From Pseudomonadota bacterium (GTDB lineage Bacteria > Pseudomonadota > Alphaproteobacteria > Reyranellales > Reyranellaceae), in assembly GCA_023416135.1 (NCBI GenBank), contig JAEZIF010000109.1, positions 1 through 18,353 on the forward strand: a stretch of 18,353 nt of DNA. The letters are read 5' to 3'. Below the pieces are notes generated by a model. It was not told the DNA's origin. It saw only the letters and a list, made by a program, of their open reading frames with translations, and did not search any database. Positions 1 to 6,987 of the stretch are shown here, one piece after another (position 1 is the first letter of the stretch; each line of letters opens with the position of its first letter). The position numbers were made by a program, and so were the translations under genes.

Positions 1-1
1 G

Positions 2-91
2 ATCGGCATGGGCGAGAAGGGCCTGCTGGTGCAGACCGGCGACGGCGTGCGCGAGCCGCAGAACCGCCGCGTCGAGATCGTCATCCAGTAA
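2..91 (+). CDS. OmpA family protein, C-terminal end (partial)
   Basis: The window opens inside this gene. Only the last 29 codons and the TAA stop (89-91) are visible. The peptide contains DGVREPQNRRVEIVIQ, which matches the end of the OmpA/MotB peptidoglycan-binding fold, where the conserved NRRVE segment lies on the last strand and helps bind the cell wall peptide. The family consists of outer-membrane or lipoprotein anchors that tether the envelope to peptidoglycan in the periplasm. Nothing can be said about the N-terminal half, so barrel protein, Pal-like lipoprotein and stand-alone domain cannot be told apart. A strong terminator follows 26 bases after the stop, so this is the last gene of its transcript. 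Confidence 0.85.
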   Translation: MGMGEKGLLVQTGDGVREPQNRRVEIVIQ

Positions 92-117
92 GCGATCCGA
101 AGACCACGTCTTCAGGG

Positions 118-150
118 ACGGCCGGGCTCTGCCCGGCCGTTTCCTTTTTG
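118..150 (+). terminator. Intrinsic terminator after the OmpA-family gene
   Basis: A perfect 10-bp stem (118-127 pairing with 131-140, arms acggccgggc and gcccggccgt) closes a 3-nt loop and is followed by the T-rich tract ttcctttttg. This is a classical rho-independent terminator for plus-strand transcription. The minus-strand side lacks a T tract, so it probably does not serve the convergent gene ending at 207. Confidence 0.9.
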
Positions 151-206
151 GCGGGGCGCTTCGTGTCGGGCGCCGGCCGGCACGGGGAGGGAGCCGGGCA
201 CCTGAC

Positions 207-677
207 CTAAAGGAACCCGATCCAGCGGCCGGCGACCAGCACGGCGAGCCAGAGGACGGCCGAGCCGGCGGCGACGAGACGGACGCTGAGGTGGACTGTC
301 CCGCCGTCGAGGGCCTGGCGAAAGTGCCGGTTGCCGTGCTGCACGACGATGTTGACGAGGGCGAGCGCGAGCAGGGCGAGCTTCCACAGGAACGCCGCGT
401 TCGCGAGATACTCGCGCGGCTTTACGGAGAAGAGGCAAAGTCCGGTGATGATCGCGAGGCCAAGTCCGATCGCCGCGCTGCGCGAGAGGAATGGGGCGAT
501 CACGGCCAGCGGCACGCGGCGAAACAGTCCCGCCAGGCGCAGGTCGAGCGGCAGGATGCCGCCGATCAGAAGGCCGATGCTCGCGATGTGCGCGGCATTG
601 ACGAACAGATAGATCGTGCCCGAGCCCTGCAGCAGGACGGCGCCCGGCCAGGCGCCGATCCAGTCGACGAGCGTCAT
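207..677 (-). CDS. Small four-helix integral membrane protein (DUF6644-like)
   Basis: The protein is 156 residues. I start it at the ATG at 677, 14 bases after the preceding gene stops at 692; the reading frame is open further upstream but overlaps that gene. Four hydrophobic segments are visible, near residues 18-48, 65-85, 95-115 and 130-154. The first carries NAAHIASIG and the third ends with QHGNRHFR, giving membrane-proximal histidines that could bind heme or metal; this is inference. The layout resembles the uncharacterised DUF6644 family, which I name from memory. It probably forms a transcription unit with the Tat-exported protein encoded just upstream and may be its membrane partner. 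No function is established. Confidence 0.75.
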   Translation of the reverse strand: MTLVDWIGAWPGAVLLQGSGTIYLFVNAAHIASIGLLIGGILPLDLRLAGLFRRVPLAVIAPFLSRSAAIGLGLAIITGLCLFSVKPREYLANAAFLWKLALLALALVNIVVQHGNRHFRQALDGGTVHLSVRLVAAGSAVLWLAVLVAGRWIGFL

Positions 678-691
678 CGACCTGGGCCGCC

Positions 692-1087
692 TCAGTTCGT
701 CTTGATGCGCTCGGGATAGAGATCGTAGGTCTTGCCGGCGACGGTGATGCGCACCGCCTTCATCCAGAGCTGGCTCTTGTCCTTTGCGCGATTGCCCAGC
801 ACGACGATGGCGTCGCCCGGCTTGGCCGAAGCGGCGGTGAAACCCGCCCGTTCGGTCTGGTTGGGATTGGCGAGGTCGATCAGCCACTGCTTGCCGTCGC
901 TCGCGGTCACCTGCAGCGAGGGATGCGGCGGCGCCATCGACACCGATTTGACGGTGCCCGAAAGCTCGCTCTGCTGGTCTTCGGCCCAGTTCCAGCCGTG
1001 ATGGGCGAACGCCGGCACGCTCGCTGCCGCGGCGGCGCCGACGATGCCGAGCTGCAGGGCGCGACGGCGGCTCAATCGGATAGGCAT
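692..1087 (-). CDS. Tat-exported small periplasmic protein (DUF6152-like)
   Basis: The protein is 131 residues, starting at ATG 1087 with a good Shine-Dalgarno (AGGGAGG) eight bases upstream, which rules out the longer open frame. The N-terminus SRRRALQLG followed by an Ala-rich hydrophobic stretch and a likely cleavage after PAFA is a twin-arginine signal peptide (residues 1 to about 25). The mature chain starts HHGWNW, a histidine pair at the new N-terminus that suggests metal binding. The rest resembles a small beta-barrel and contains LSGTVKSVSMAPPHPSL and WMKAVRITVAGKTYDLYPER. It matches what I remember of DUF6152, an uncharacterised family often next to small membrane proteins like the one encoded at 207-677. 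Tat export implies that it folds, perhaps with a metal, before leaving the cytoplasm. Confidence 0.75.
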   Translation of the reverse strand: MPIRLSRRRALQLGIVGAAAAASVPAFAHHGWNWAEDQQSELSGTVKSVSMAPPHPSLQVTASDGKQWLIDLANPNQTERAGFTAASAKPGDAIVVLGNRAKDKSQLWMKAVRITVAGKTYDLYPERIKTN

Positions 1088-1204
1088 CAGATCCTCCCTG
1101 GCGGAACCAGCGGCAATGATCGCCCTGTCGCGACGGCTTGTCGAGTTGCGGACCGCTGCTTCAGCAGCCACTGGCGCAGGTCGCTGCGGGTTGCGGGCAG
1201 TGGG

Positions 1205-2212
1205 TCAGTAGGTCGCGAAGATGCGGGCGATCTCGACGGGATCCGACGTTCTGGTGAGTGCCAGAGCCAGCAGCAGCCGTGCCTTCTGCGGGTTGAGATT
1301 GTCGGCGGCCAGCACGCCTGCGTCCGAAAGCTTCTTGCTGCGATGGATGCGACCGGAGCCGGCGCGCGAGCATTGCACCACGACGATGCCCTGGCGCACC
1401 GCATCGGCCATCGCCGCGAGATCGGCCGCAGGCGCCATGCCGGGCGCGAAGCCGGCCGACACCAGTCCCTTGGCGCCGGCGGCGATGAAGGCGCGCATCG
1501 CGCTGCCGTCCGACCCGGCATAGGCGTAGGCGATGTCGACGCGCGGCAGGCCGGCGAGCCTCTCGATGTCGAACTCCGTGTCCGGCATGTGCTGTCGCTC
1601 GGGTCTGCGATAAAAGGCGATGCGGTCGCCGTCGGCGTGGCCCAGGATGCCGAAGTCGGGCGTGCGGAAGGTCTGCATTCGCCAGTTCGAGGTCTTGGTG
1701 ACCTCGCGCGCCGCCTGGATCTCGTCGTTCAGCACGACCAGCACACCGCGGCCGCGGCTCGCCGGATCGGCCGCCGTGCGCACGCCGTTCAGAAGGTTGA
1801 TGGCGGCGTCGGTCGACAGGCCCGAGGCCGGCCGCTGCGCGCCGATCACGACCACCGGCACATCAACCTTGAGCACCAGGTTCAGCACCCACGCCGTCTC
1901 TTCCAGCGTCGCCGTGCCGTGACCGATGACGATGCCCGCGAGGTCTGGATGCCCGGCCACCAGGCGATGGCAGAGCGCCGCGAGCTCGCGCCACTCGGGG
2001 AAGTAGATCTCCGGACTGGGCACATTACGGAAATCGACGGGGATCACCTCGGCGACTTCATTGACGATGGGAAAGCGCGCGACGATCTCGCTGGCATGCA
2101 TGCGCTTGTCGTGGACGGCGTAGTCCTGCAGCTCGAGCGGATGGACGCCCAGCGAGGAGATGGTGCCGCCGGTACCGATGAAGGCCACTTTGGGCCGGCT
2201 CGCGTTGCTCAG
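1205..2212 (-). CDS. L-asparaginase-like amidohydrolase, probable CTG start
   Basis: This is a type I/II L-asparaginase-family enzyme of 335 residues, close to the usual family length; members hydrolyse asparagine to aspartate and ammonia. The nucleophile motif GTGGTISS lies at residues 13-20 (Thr14 equivalent to Thr12 of E. coli AnsB). The second motif reads GHGTATLEETAW (98-108), and the lysine motif EVTKT places Lys175. The family normally has GTDT, so the catalytic aspartate is replaced by Ala101. That may be a subfamily trait or a change of activity. No ATG, GTG or TTG lies at the expected place; a CTG at 2212 follows CAGGAG by six bases and gives the normal N-terminus, so I use it. There is no signal peptide, so it is likely cytoplasmic. 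A gap of 117 bases separates it from the downstream DUF6152-like gene. Confidence 0.85.
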   Translation of the reverse strand: MSNASRPKVAFIGTGGTISSLGVHPLELQDYAVHDKRMHASEIVARFPIVNEVAEVIPVDFRNVPSPEIYFPEWRELAALCHRLVAGHPDLAGIVIGHGTATLEETAWVLNLVLKVDVPVVVIGAQRPASGLSTDAAINLLNGVRTAADPASRGRGVLVVLNDEIQAAREVTKTSNWRMQTFRTPDFGILGHADGDRIAFYRRPERQHMPDTEFDIERLAGLPRVDIAYAYAGSDGSAMRAFIAAGAKGLVSAGFAPGMAPAADLAAMADAVRQGIVVVQCSRAGSGRIHRSKKLSDAGVLAADNLNPQKARLLLALALTRTSDPVEIARIFATY

Positions 2213-2300
2213 AGGATGCTCCTGTGAAAGGGCTTCAGCGACGCAAGAACGATGCCGTGCGCGGCGAACCGGGGCAGCGCCCGTTCGTCCGCCGCTCGCG

Positions 2301-2801
2301 CTATTGACCGCTTCTGTCGCGCTGCTGCGCCCGCCACTCCGACGGCGGCTGGCACCGATGGCCGTGCACACCGGCCTTTCGGACCGCCGCCTCGCGCTCT
2401 TCGGGCGCGTATCGATCGCGATACGGCCCGAACGACCACGCCCAGCCTGCCGAGACCATCATCGCCTGAAGGTCATCGTCGCCGGCAAAGCACTGCGCCA
2501 CCGGGCGACTGTTGCGAGCGTCGACGTCGATCTGCTTGCAGGTCACCGGACGGCCCGCGATGAAGCCCTCGAGCGCCTTCTTGGCGAGCGGTCCGGGATG
2601 CCACTGGCCATCGTCGCAAGTCTGTCCCCTCGCGGGCGCTTCGATCGCAAACAGGCGCACGACCTGCGATCCGAACCGCACCGTGTTGCCATCGACGACC
2701 TGAAACCTCGGCTTCGCAGGCGGCTTGGTGTTCGTGTCGTCGTCACTCTGGGCGACGACACCGAACGGCCAGAGGCAGATGAGAAAGACCAAGCGCCACA
2801 T
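2301..2801 (-). CDS. Secreted thermonuclease-fold (SNase-like) protein with altered active site
   Basis: The protein is 166 residues from ATG 2801. The first 17 residues (MWRLVFLICLWPFGVVA) look like a signal peptide, so the product is probably periplasmic or secreted. The rest follows the staphylococcal nuclease fold: VVDGNTVRFG, VVRLFAIEAPA, then DARNSRPVAQC and a C-terminal GWAWSFGPYRDRY. Against S. aureus nuclease the two catalytic arginines (35 and 87) appear to be kept, but the calcium ligands Asp21 and Asp40 read Asn and Glu, and the general base Glu43 reads Ala. Nuclease activity is therefore doubtful. Conserved cysteines suggest disulfides. The start is not certain: no clear ribosome binding site is seen, and a GTG at 2819 would add six residues. 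It is divergent from the gene at 2916. Confidence 0.8.
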   Translation of the reverse strand: MWRLVFLICLWPFGVVAQSDDDTNTKPPAKPRFQVVDGNTVRFGSQVVRLFAIEAPARGQTCDDGQWHPGPLAKKALEGFIAGRPVTCKQIDVDARNSRPVAQCFAGDDDLQAMMVSAGWAWSFGPYRDRYAPEEREAAVRKAGVHGHRCQPPSEWRAQQRDRSGQ

Positions 2802-2915
2802 GAATGCGCTATTTTGCACGCCCCGGCTTGTCGAGGAAGGACTTGCGGTGGAGAGATTTCGAAACGATAGGTTGGAGCGAGCGCTGCACCCCCCAAGCCT
2901 CCAGGTAGTGGAAGG

Positions 2916-3644
2916 ATGGCTGAAGTAATTTCCTCCCGCCCGCAAGCCTCCGAGTCCGAGGAACCGCCGCGGGCGCCGACCTTCGTGCAGATTCGGCCAC
3001 CCGCGGCGGCCGGCAACGCGAGCCGCAAGCTCGCCATCCCGGGCATCGGTCTTGCGCTTGTAATGGCCGTCGGCTGGGCTGCCTACCGGATGGCCGACGA
3101 GCCGGCTGCAGTCGAGGTGACCGAGGCGGCACCACCTGCGGCCGAGGCGCCGGCCCCACCACGGGTGCCCGAGGACCTGTATGGCGAATTGACCCGGCGT
3201 GCGGTCGACACGGCCGTTTCCGACCCGCCCTGGGACCGAGAGTCGCTGTTGGACCGGTTGTCGCCGTTCGATCCGTCGGCTTCCGCTCGCACGCCTTCCG
3301 GTGAGCCGCCAGCCGCCACGGGCGACGCGACAAATGCCGGGCCGTTCGAGATATCGGTCCAGCTCGGGAAGGGCGAGACGATCGGAAGCGCGTTGAAGAA
3401 GCATGGCTTCGCGGCGCGCACGATCGCCGAGGTCATTTCGGCGCTTGCGCCCCATGTGAAGCTCAAGCGCCTGCCGGTCGGTCTGGACATGACGGTTCAG
3501 CTCAGTCCCTCGGGCGAGGAGGGTGCCCAACCGATCCTGCAGGCCCTCATACTCCACCCGGAGGGGCGTCGGGAGATCAAGGTCGAGCGAGATGGCGATG
3601 GCAACTACGCCGTGGAAGCGCGCACGCGTTCGCCGGCCAGATGA
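2916..3644 (+). CDS. Membrane-anchored protein with OapA/LysM-like domain, no peptidase domain
   Basis: The protein is 242 residues from ATG 2916, just downstream of AGGTAGTGGAAGG. It has a cytoplasmic N-terminal tail (1-36), one transmembrane segment near 38-58 (IPGIGLALVMAVGWAAY), a Pro/Ala-rich linker to about residue 140, and a C-terminal domain with GKGETIGSALKKHGF followed by KRLPVGLDMTVQL. This domain resembles the OapA/LysM-like module found in front of the M23 zinc endopeptidase domain in many proteobacterial cell-wall hydrolases. No M23 domain follows: the stop at 3642-3644 is 22 bases from the end of a convergent gene. It is either a stand-alone regulator or cell-wall-binding factor, or a truncated M23 protein. 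The domain assignment is from pattern recognition only. Confidence 0.7.
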   Translation: MAEVISSRPQASESEEPPRAPTFVQIRPPAAAGNASRKLAIPGIGLALVMAVGWAAYRMADEPAAVEVTEAAPPAAEAPAPPRVPEDLYGELTRRAVDTAVSDPPWDRESLLDRLSPFDPSASARTPSGEPPAATGDATNAGPFEISVQLGKGETIGSALKKHGFAARTIAEVISALAPHVKLKRLPVGLDMTVQLSPSGEEGAQPILQALILHPEGRREIKVERDGDGNYAVEARTRSPAR

Positions 3645-3666
3645 GCCGCAACGGTCCCCAGGGTCC

Positions 3667-5481
3667 TTAACCCGGCACCGCCGGCTCACCCGCGCGCTGC
3701 TCGGCGGGCTTGCTCATGCGGGCGAGATTGTAGGCAGAGTTGACGAGCGCGATGTGCGAGAAGGCCTGCGGGAAGTTGCCGACCAGCCGCCGGGCATCGA
3801 CATCGTATTCTTCCGACAGCAGCCCGAGATCGTTCCTCAGCTCGAGCAGGCGATCGAACAGGCGCTGGCCTTCTTCGGCGCGGCCCATCATGACGAGGGC
3901 GTCGACCAGCCAGAAGGAACAGGCGAGAAAGGCACCTTCGCCGTGCGCCAGCCCGGTTTCGATCTCCTCGGGGTCGTGACGCATCACAAGGCCATCCTGC
4001 AACAGGCGCTGCTTGATCGCGTCGATGGTGCCCACGATGCGCCGATCGTCGGGCGGCAGAAAGCCGGTTATCGGAATCAGCAGGAGGCTGCCATCGAGCC
4101 ACTTCGAACCGTAGGACTGCACGAAGCTGCCCAGCGCCTCGTCGAAGCCGTTGCGACAGACGTCGTCGTGGATCTCGCGCGCCACGGCGCTCCAGCGCTC
4201 GACCGGTCCCTCGTGCCCGAACTCGCGCGCGAACTTGGCGCCACGATCGAAGGCGACCCAGGCCATGACCTTGCTGAAGGTGAAGTGGCGCGGCGCGGCC
4301 CGGCTCTCCCAGATGCCGCGGTCGGGCTGCCGCCAGATCGTCGTCAGGTGCGAGAGGAAGGCCTGCATCAGGTTCCATGAATCATCGCTGCTGGGAATCC
4401 CGCCGCGCCGTGCCTGGTAGAGCGCGTCCATGACCTCGCCGTAGACGTCGATCTGGATCTGACCATGTGCGCCGTTGCCGATGCGCACCGGCCGTGCGCC
4501 TTCGTAGCCCGGCAGCCAGCCGACCTCCCACTCGGTCAGGCGGTTCTCGCCGGTTATGCTGTACATGATCTGCGCCTGCGGCGGCACGCCCGCGACGGCG
4601 CGCAGCAGCCAGTCGCGCCACGCGGCGGCCTCTTCGTAGTAGCCGCCGTTCATCAGCGCGAGCAGGGTGCGCGTCGCATCGCGCAGCCAGCAGAAGCGAT
4701 AGTCCCAGTTGCGGATGCCGCCCAGGGTCTCGGGCAGGCTGGTGGTCGGCGCCGCGACGATGCCGCCGGTCGGCGCATAGGTGAGCGCCTTGAGCGTGAT
4801 CAGCGAACGCATGACGGCATGCTGTCGTTCGCCGGGAGCGACCTGGGCCTTGCCCGCCCATTCCTCCCAGAAGTGCTTCGTGGTGGCGAATGCCTCGTGG
4901 GGGTCGATCGGCGCGGGAGGCGGAAGGTGCGACGCCGCATAGGTGAGCGTGAAGGCGATGGTCTCGCCGGCCGTGACGGCGATGTCGCTCTCGATGCAAT
5001 TGTCCGCCACCTTGAGCGGTGCCTCGGTGTGCAGCACGACCTGGTCGGCGCCGGCGATGATGCACAGCGTGTCGTCCGACTGGCGGGTGATCCACGGCAC
5101 GCGCGAACCGTAGCCGAATCGGACGTTGAGCTGCATGTGCATGGCGACACTGCCGCTCACGCCGACGACCAGCCGCACGAGGTCGGGGTTGCCGCTGCGC
5201 GGCGGCATGAAGTCGATCAGCTTGGCCGTGCCGTGTTCGGTCTCGAAACGGGTCTCGAGGATCAGCGTGTCGCCGAGGTAGCGGCGCGTCACGCCGCGGC
5301 ATTTGCCGTAGGGCGCCAATCGCCAGCGCCCGTGCTCGGGCGTGCCGAGCAATGCGGCGAAGCAGGCGTCGGAATCGAAACGCGGAAAGCACATCCAATC
5401 GATCGAGCCATCGCGCGCCACCAGGGCCGCAGTCTCGCAATCGCCGATCAGCGCGTAGTCTTCTATTATCCGTGCAGGCAT
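3667..5481 (-). CDS. Glycoside hydrolase family 15 protein (glucoamylase/trehalase-like)
   Basis: The protein is 604 residues, the usual size for bacterial GH15 enzymes. The N-terminal beta-sandwich begins IIEDYALIGDCETAALV (from residue 5), with DGSIDWMCFPRFDS just after, a very typical opening. The (alpha/alpha)6 barrel carries NWDYRFCWLRDA (258-269), the candidate general acid in DRGIWESR (Glu392) and the candidate base in LLSEEYD (Glu557/558). GH15 enzymes release glucose from the non-reducing end of alpha-glucans, and a subgroup cleaves trehalose; the sequence alone does not decide. There is no signal peptide, so it probably acts in the cytoplasm. I start at ATG 5481; a TTG at 5490 would add three residues. 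It lies 75 bases downstream of dinB and converges on the gene ending at 3644 with no obvious terminator. Confidence 0.92.
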   Translation of the reverse strand: MPARIIEDYALIGDCETAALVARDGSIDWMCFPRFDSDACFAALLGTPEHGRWRLAPYGKCRGVTRRYLGDTLILETRFETEHGTAKLIDFMPPRSGNPDLVRLVVGVSGSVAMHMQLNVRFGYGSRVPWITRQSDDTLCIIAGADQVVLHTEAPLKVADNCIESDIAVTAGETIAFTLTYAASHLPPPAPIDPHEAFATTKHFWEEWAGKAQVAPGERQHAVMRSLITLKALTYAPTGGIVAAPTTSLPETLGGIRNWDYRFCWLRDATRTLLALMNGGYYEEAAAWRDWLLRAVAGVPPQAQIMYSITGENRLTEWEVGWLPGYEGARPVRIGNGAHGQIQIDVYGEVMDALYQARRGGIPSSDDSWNLMQAFLSHLTTIWRQPDRGIWESRAAPRHFTFSKVMAWVAFDRGAKFAREFGHEGPVERWSAVAREIHDDVCRNGFDEALGSFVQSYGSKWLDGSLLLIPITGFLPPDDRRIVGTIDAIKQRLLQDGLVMRHDPEEIETGLAHGEGAFLACSFWLVDALVMMGRAEEGQRLFDRLLELRNDLGLLSEEYDVDARRLVGNFPQAFSHIALVNSAYNLARMSKPAEQRAGEPAVPG

Positions 5482-5556
5482 CAGGGCCAACGTCCGATCC
5501 GGGCATTCGTTGCCGACTTCCAGGCGTTCACATTGCGGTCACGCCGGTCGCGACGG

Positions 5557-6801
5557 TCAAAGCTCCTTCTCGGCGAGTTCCCGGAATTCGTCGGGAACGG
5601 ACCGGAAAGGCCCGAAAGCCACCGAACCGTAGGCAATCGAAGCCCAGCCGAAGCGATCGCGGATGCGGTCGACGGCACGATCGGCCGAATAACGCGCCAG
5701 GCCGCGTCGCGTGCCGGCCCGGCGCTCCTCGTGCTTCGCGCCGAGCGAGAACTCCAACTGCAGCGTGGGGTGCTTCTCCAGATGCGACACCGAGATGGCC
5801 ACCAGCGAGATGTGCTTCTCCTGCGGGTGGTCCGCCAGCGCGGCGCGCACCAGCTCCTCGGCGATCTCCGCCAGGCTCGCCGTCGCCGCGATCGGCGCGT
5901 CGAGGGTCAGCGAGCGCGTCACGCTGCGCAGGTCGGCGAAGCGCACGCGTACCGTCACGGTGCGACCGGCCAGCGACTTGGCGCGCAGCCGCGTACCGAT
6001 GCGGTCGGCGAGATGGGCGAGCGCAGGTCGATAGACGTGTGCGTCGGCGGGCTTGCGGCCGAGCGCCGACTGCGCGCCCGCCGACTGCGCGCGATGGTGC
6101 GTGCGGATCTCGCGCGGATCGCGGTTCCATGCCAGCGCCAGAAGCTTCTCGCCCGCCGCCGGGCCGAGCAGACGATCGAGCGCCTGCGGCGAGATGTTGG
6201 CCAGCTCGCCGATCGTCATGACGCCGCGCTCGGCCAGCCGCTGGCGCGTCACCGGGCCCACGCCCCACATCAATTCGACCGGCAAGCCGTGCAGGAACTC
6301 CAGCTCCTTCTCGGGATCGACGACGACCAAGTTGTCGGGCTTGGCGACCTGCGAGGCGATCTTGGCGAGATGCTTGGTGCGCGCCACGCCGACCGAGATC
6401 GGCAGCCCGAGCTCGCTCTTCACGCGATGCCGGATCTTCCGGGCAATCTCGGCCGGCGAGCCGAAGAGATGCGTGCAGCCGACGACGTCGGCGAAGGCCT
6501 CGTCGATCGAGATGCGCTCGACCAGCGGCGTGAAATCGTCCAGCACCTTCATTGCCGCATCGCCCAGCCGCTGGTACTGCTTGAAGTGGCCGCCGACGAA
6601 GATCAGTTGAGGGCATAATTCGCGTGCCCGTCGGCCGGGCATGCCGCCTTTCACCCCGAACGCCTTGGCCTCATAAGACGCGGCCAGCACCACGCCGCCG
6701 CCGACTGCGATCGGCTTGCCGCGCAGGGACGGATCGAGGAGCTGCTCGACCGATGCATAGAAGGCGTCCAGATCGGCATGAAGGATCGTGGCGGGCGACA
6801 T
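5557..6801 (-). CDS. dinB: DNA polymerase IV (Y-family, translesion)
   Basis: The protein is 414 residues. The palm domain carries HADLDAFYASVEQ with catalytic Asp10 and SIDEAFAD with Asp100-Glu101, the metal-binding triad of Y-family polymerases. The helix-hairpin-helix WGVGPVTRQRLAERGV follows, then the little-finger domain. It copies past damaged bases with low fidelity when replication stalls. I choose ATG 6801, preceded by GGAGG at ten bases. The in-frame ATG at 6831 lies inside the LexA operator and upstream of the predicted transcription start, so it cannot be the real start. The C-terminus ends RELAEKEL; I cannot see a clear beta-clamp-binding motif at the extreme end. Confidence 0.95.
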   Translation of the reverse strand: MSPATILHADLDAFYASVEQLLDPSLRGKPIAVGGGVVLAASYEAKAFGVKGGMPGRRARELCPQLIFVGGHFKQYQRLGDAAMKVLDDFTPLVERISIDEAFADVVGCTHLFGSPAEIARKIRHRVKSELGLPISVGVARTKHLAKIASQVAKPDNLVVVDPEKELEFLHGLPVELMWGVGPVTRQRLAERGVMTIGELANISPQALDRLLGPAAGEKLLALAWNRDPREIRTHHRAQSAGAQSALGRKPADAHVYRPALAHLADRIGTRLRAKSLAGRTVTVRVRFADLRSVTRSLTLDAPIAATASLAEIAEELVRAALADHPQEKHISLVAISVSHLEKHPTLQLEFSLGAKHEERRAGTRRGLARYSADRAVDRIRDRFGWASIAYGSVAFGPFRSVPDEFRELAEKEL

Positions 6802-6825
6802 CGGCAGGGGCCTCCGCTTGGAAGA

Positions 6826-6840
6826 GAACATAAGTGGAAC
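6826..6840 (-). promoter_or_regulatory. LexA (SOS) box controlling dinB
   Basis: On the minus strand the sequence reads GTTC-CACTTAT-GTTC, an exact match to the alphaproteobacterial LexA operator GTTC-N7-GTTC. It ends 24 bases upstream of the dinB ATG at 6801 and overlaps the predicted -10 element, so bound LexA would block RNA polymerase. dinB is a known SOS gene in many bacteria. Confidence 0.88.
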
Positions 6841-6856
6841 ATTCGGCTTCCGTCAA
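6827..6856 (-). promoter_or_regulatory. Predicted sigma-70 promoter of dinB
   Basis: On the minus strand, a -35 element TTGACG (6851-6856) is followed after 18 bases by TATGTT (6827-6832), four of six matches to the -10 consensus. Transcription would begin near 6820, giving a leader of about 20 bases before ATG 6801. The LexA box lies across the -10 and part of the spacer. Confidence 0.55.
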
Positions 6857-6917
6857 GTGCACAGCGTCTTTCTGCCGGCCATATGCGCTCGGAATCCATT
6901 TCACCGTCGGTAATGGA

Positions 6918-6942
6918 CTCGATCGGTCGCGACGCTCGATCG
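6918..6942. promoter_or_regulatory. Repeated CTCGATCG with central palindrome between dinB and the catabolic operon
   Basis: Two copies of CTCGATCG (6918-6925 and 6935-6942) flank the palindrome GTCGCGAC (6926-6933) in the divergent intergenic region. The layout is operator-like and lies 46-70 bases upstream of the first operon ATG (6988). It could bind the IclR regulator encoded at 8300, but CGATCG words are frequent in GC-rich genomes and this may be chance. Confidence 0.3.
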
Positions 6943-6957
6943 AAGCCCGATGTCTAG

Positions 6958-6987
6958 GTTCCGCCAAACGCAGAGGTTTGGAGGAAC
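6958..6987 (+). promoter_or_regulatory. Inverted repeat that sequesters the ribosome binding site of the first operon gene
   Basis: Two 12-base arms (6958-6969, GTTCCGCCAAAC, and 6976-6987, GTTTGGAGGAAC) are complementary at 11 of 12 positions, the exception being G6963 opposite A6982. They are separated by the six bases gcagag. The right arm contains the Shine-Dalgarno GGAGGA (6980-6985) and touches the ATG at 6988. In RNA this hairpin would hide the whole ribosome binding site; in DNA it could be an operator for a dimeric regulator. Confidence 0.65.

Noticed and set aside
3645..3666. Bidirectional terminator between the two convergent genes
   Set aside because: The 22-base gap and its edges show no stable stem with a T tract on either strand.
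2802..3689. Long minus-strand frame in front of the thermonuclease-like gene
   Set aside because: It is antisense to the OapA-like gene at 2916-3644 and is Arg/Gly/Pro-rich, as shadow frames in GC-rich DNA are.
4465..6618. 717-codon plus-strand open frame
   Set aside because: It runs antisense across both the GH15 and dinB genes and has the Arg/His/Ala-rich composition of a shadow frame; no recognisable domain.
6802..6831. Ten-residue longer start for dinB at 6831
   Set aside because: The upstream ATG is inside the LexA box and upstream of the predicted transcription start; the conserved protein begins at 6801 behind GGAGG.
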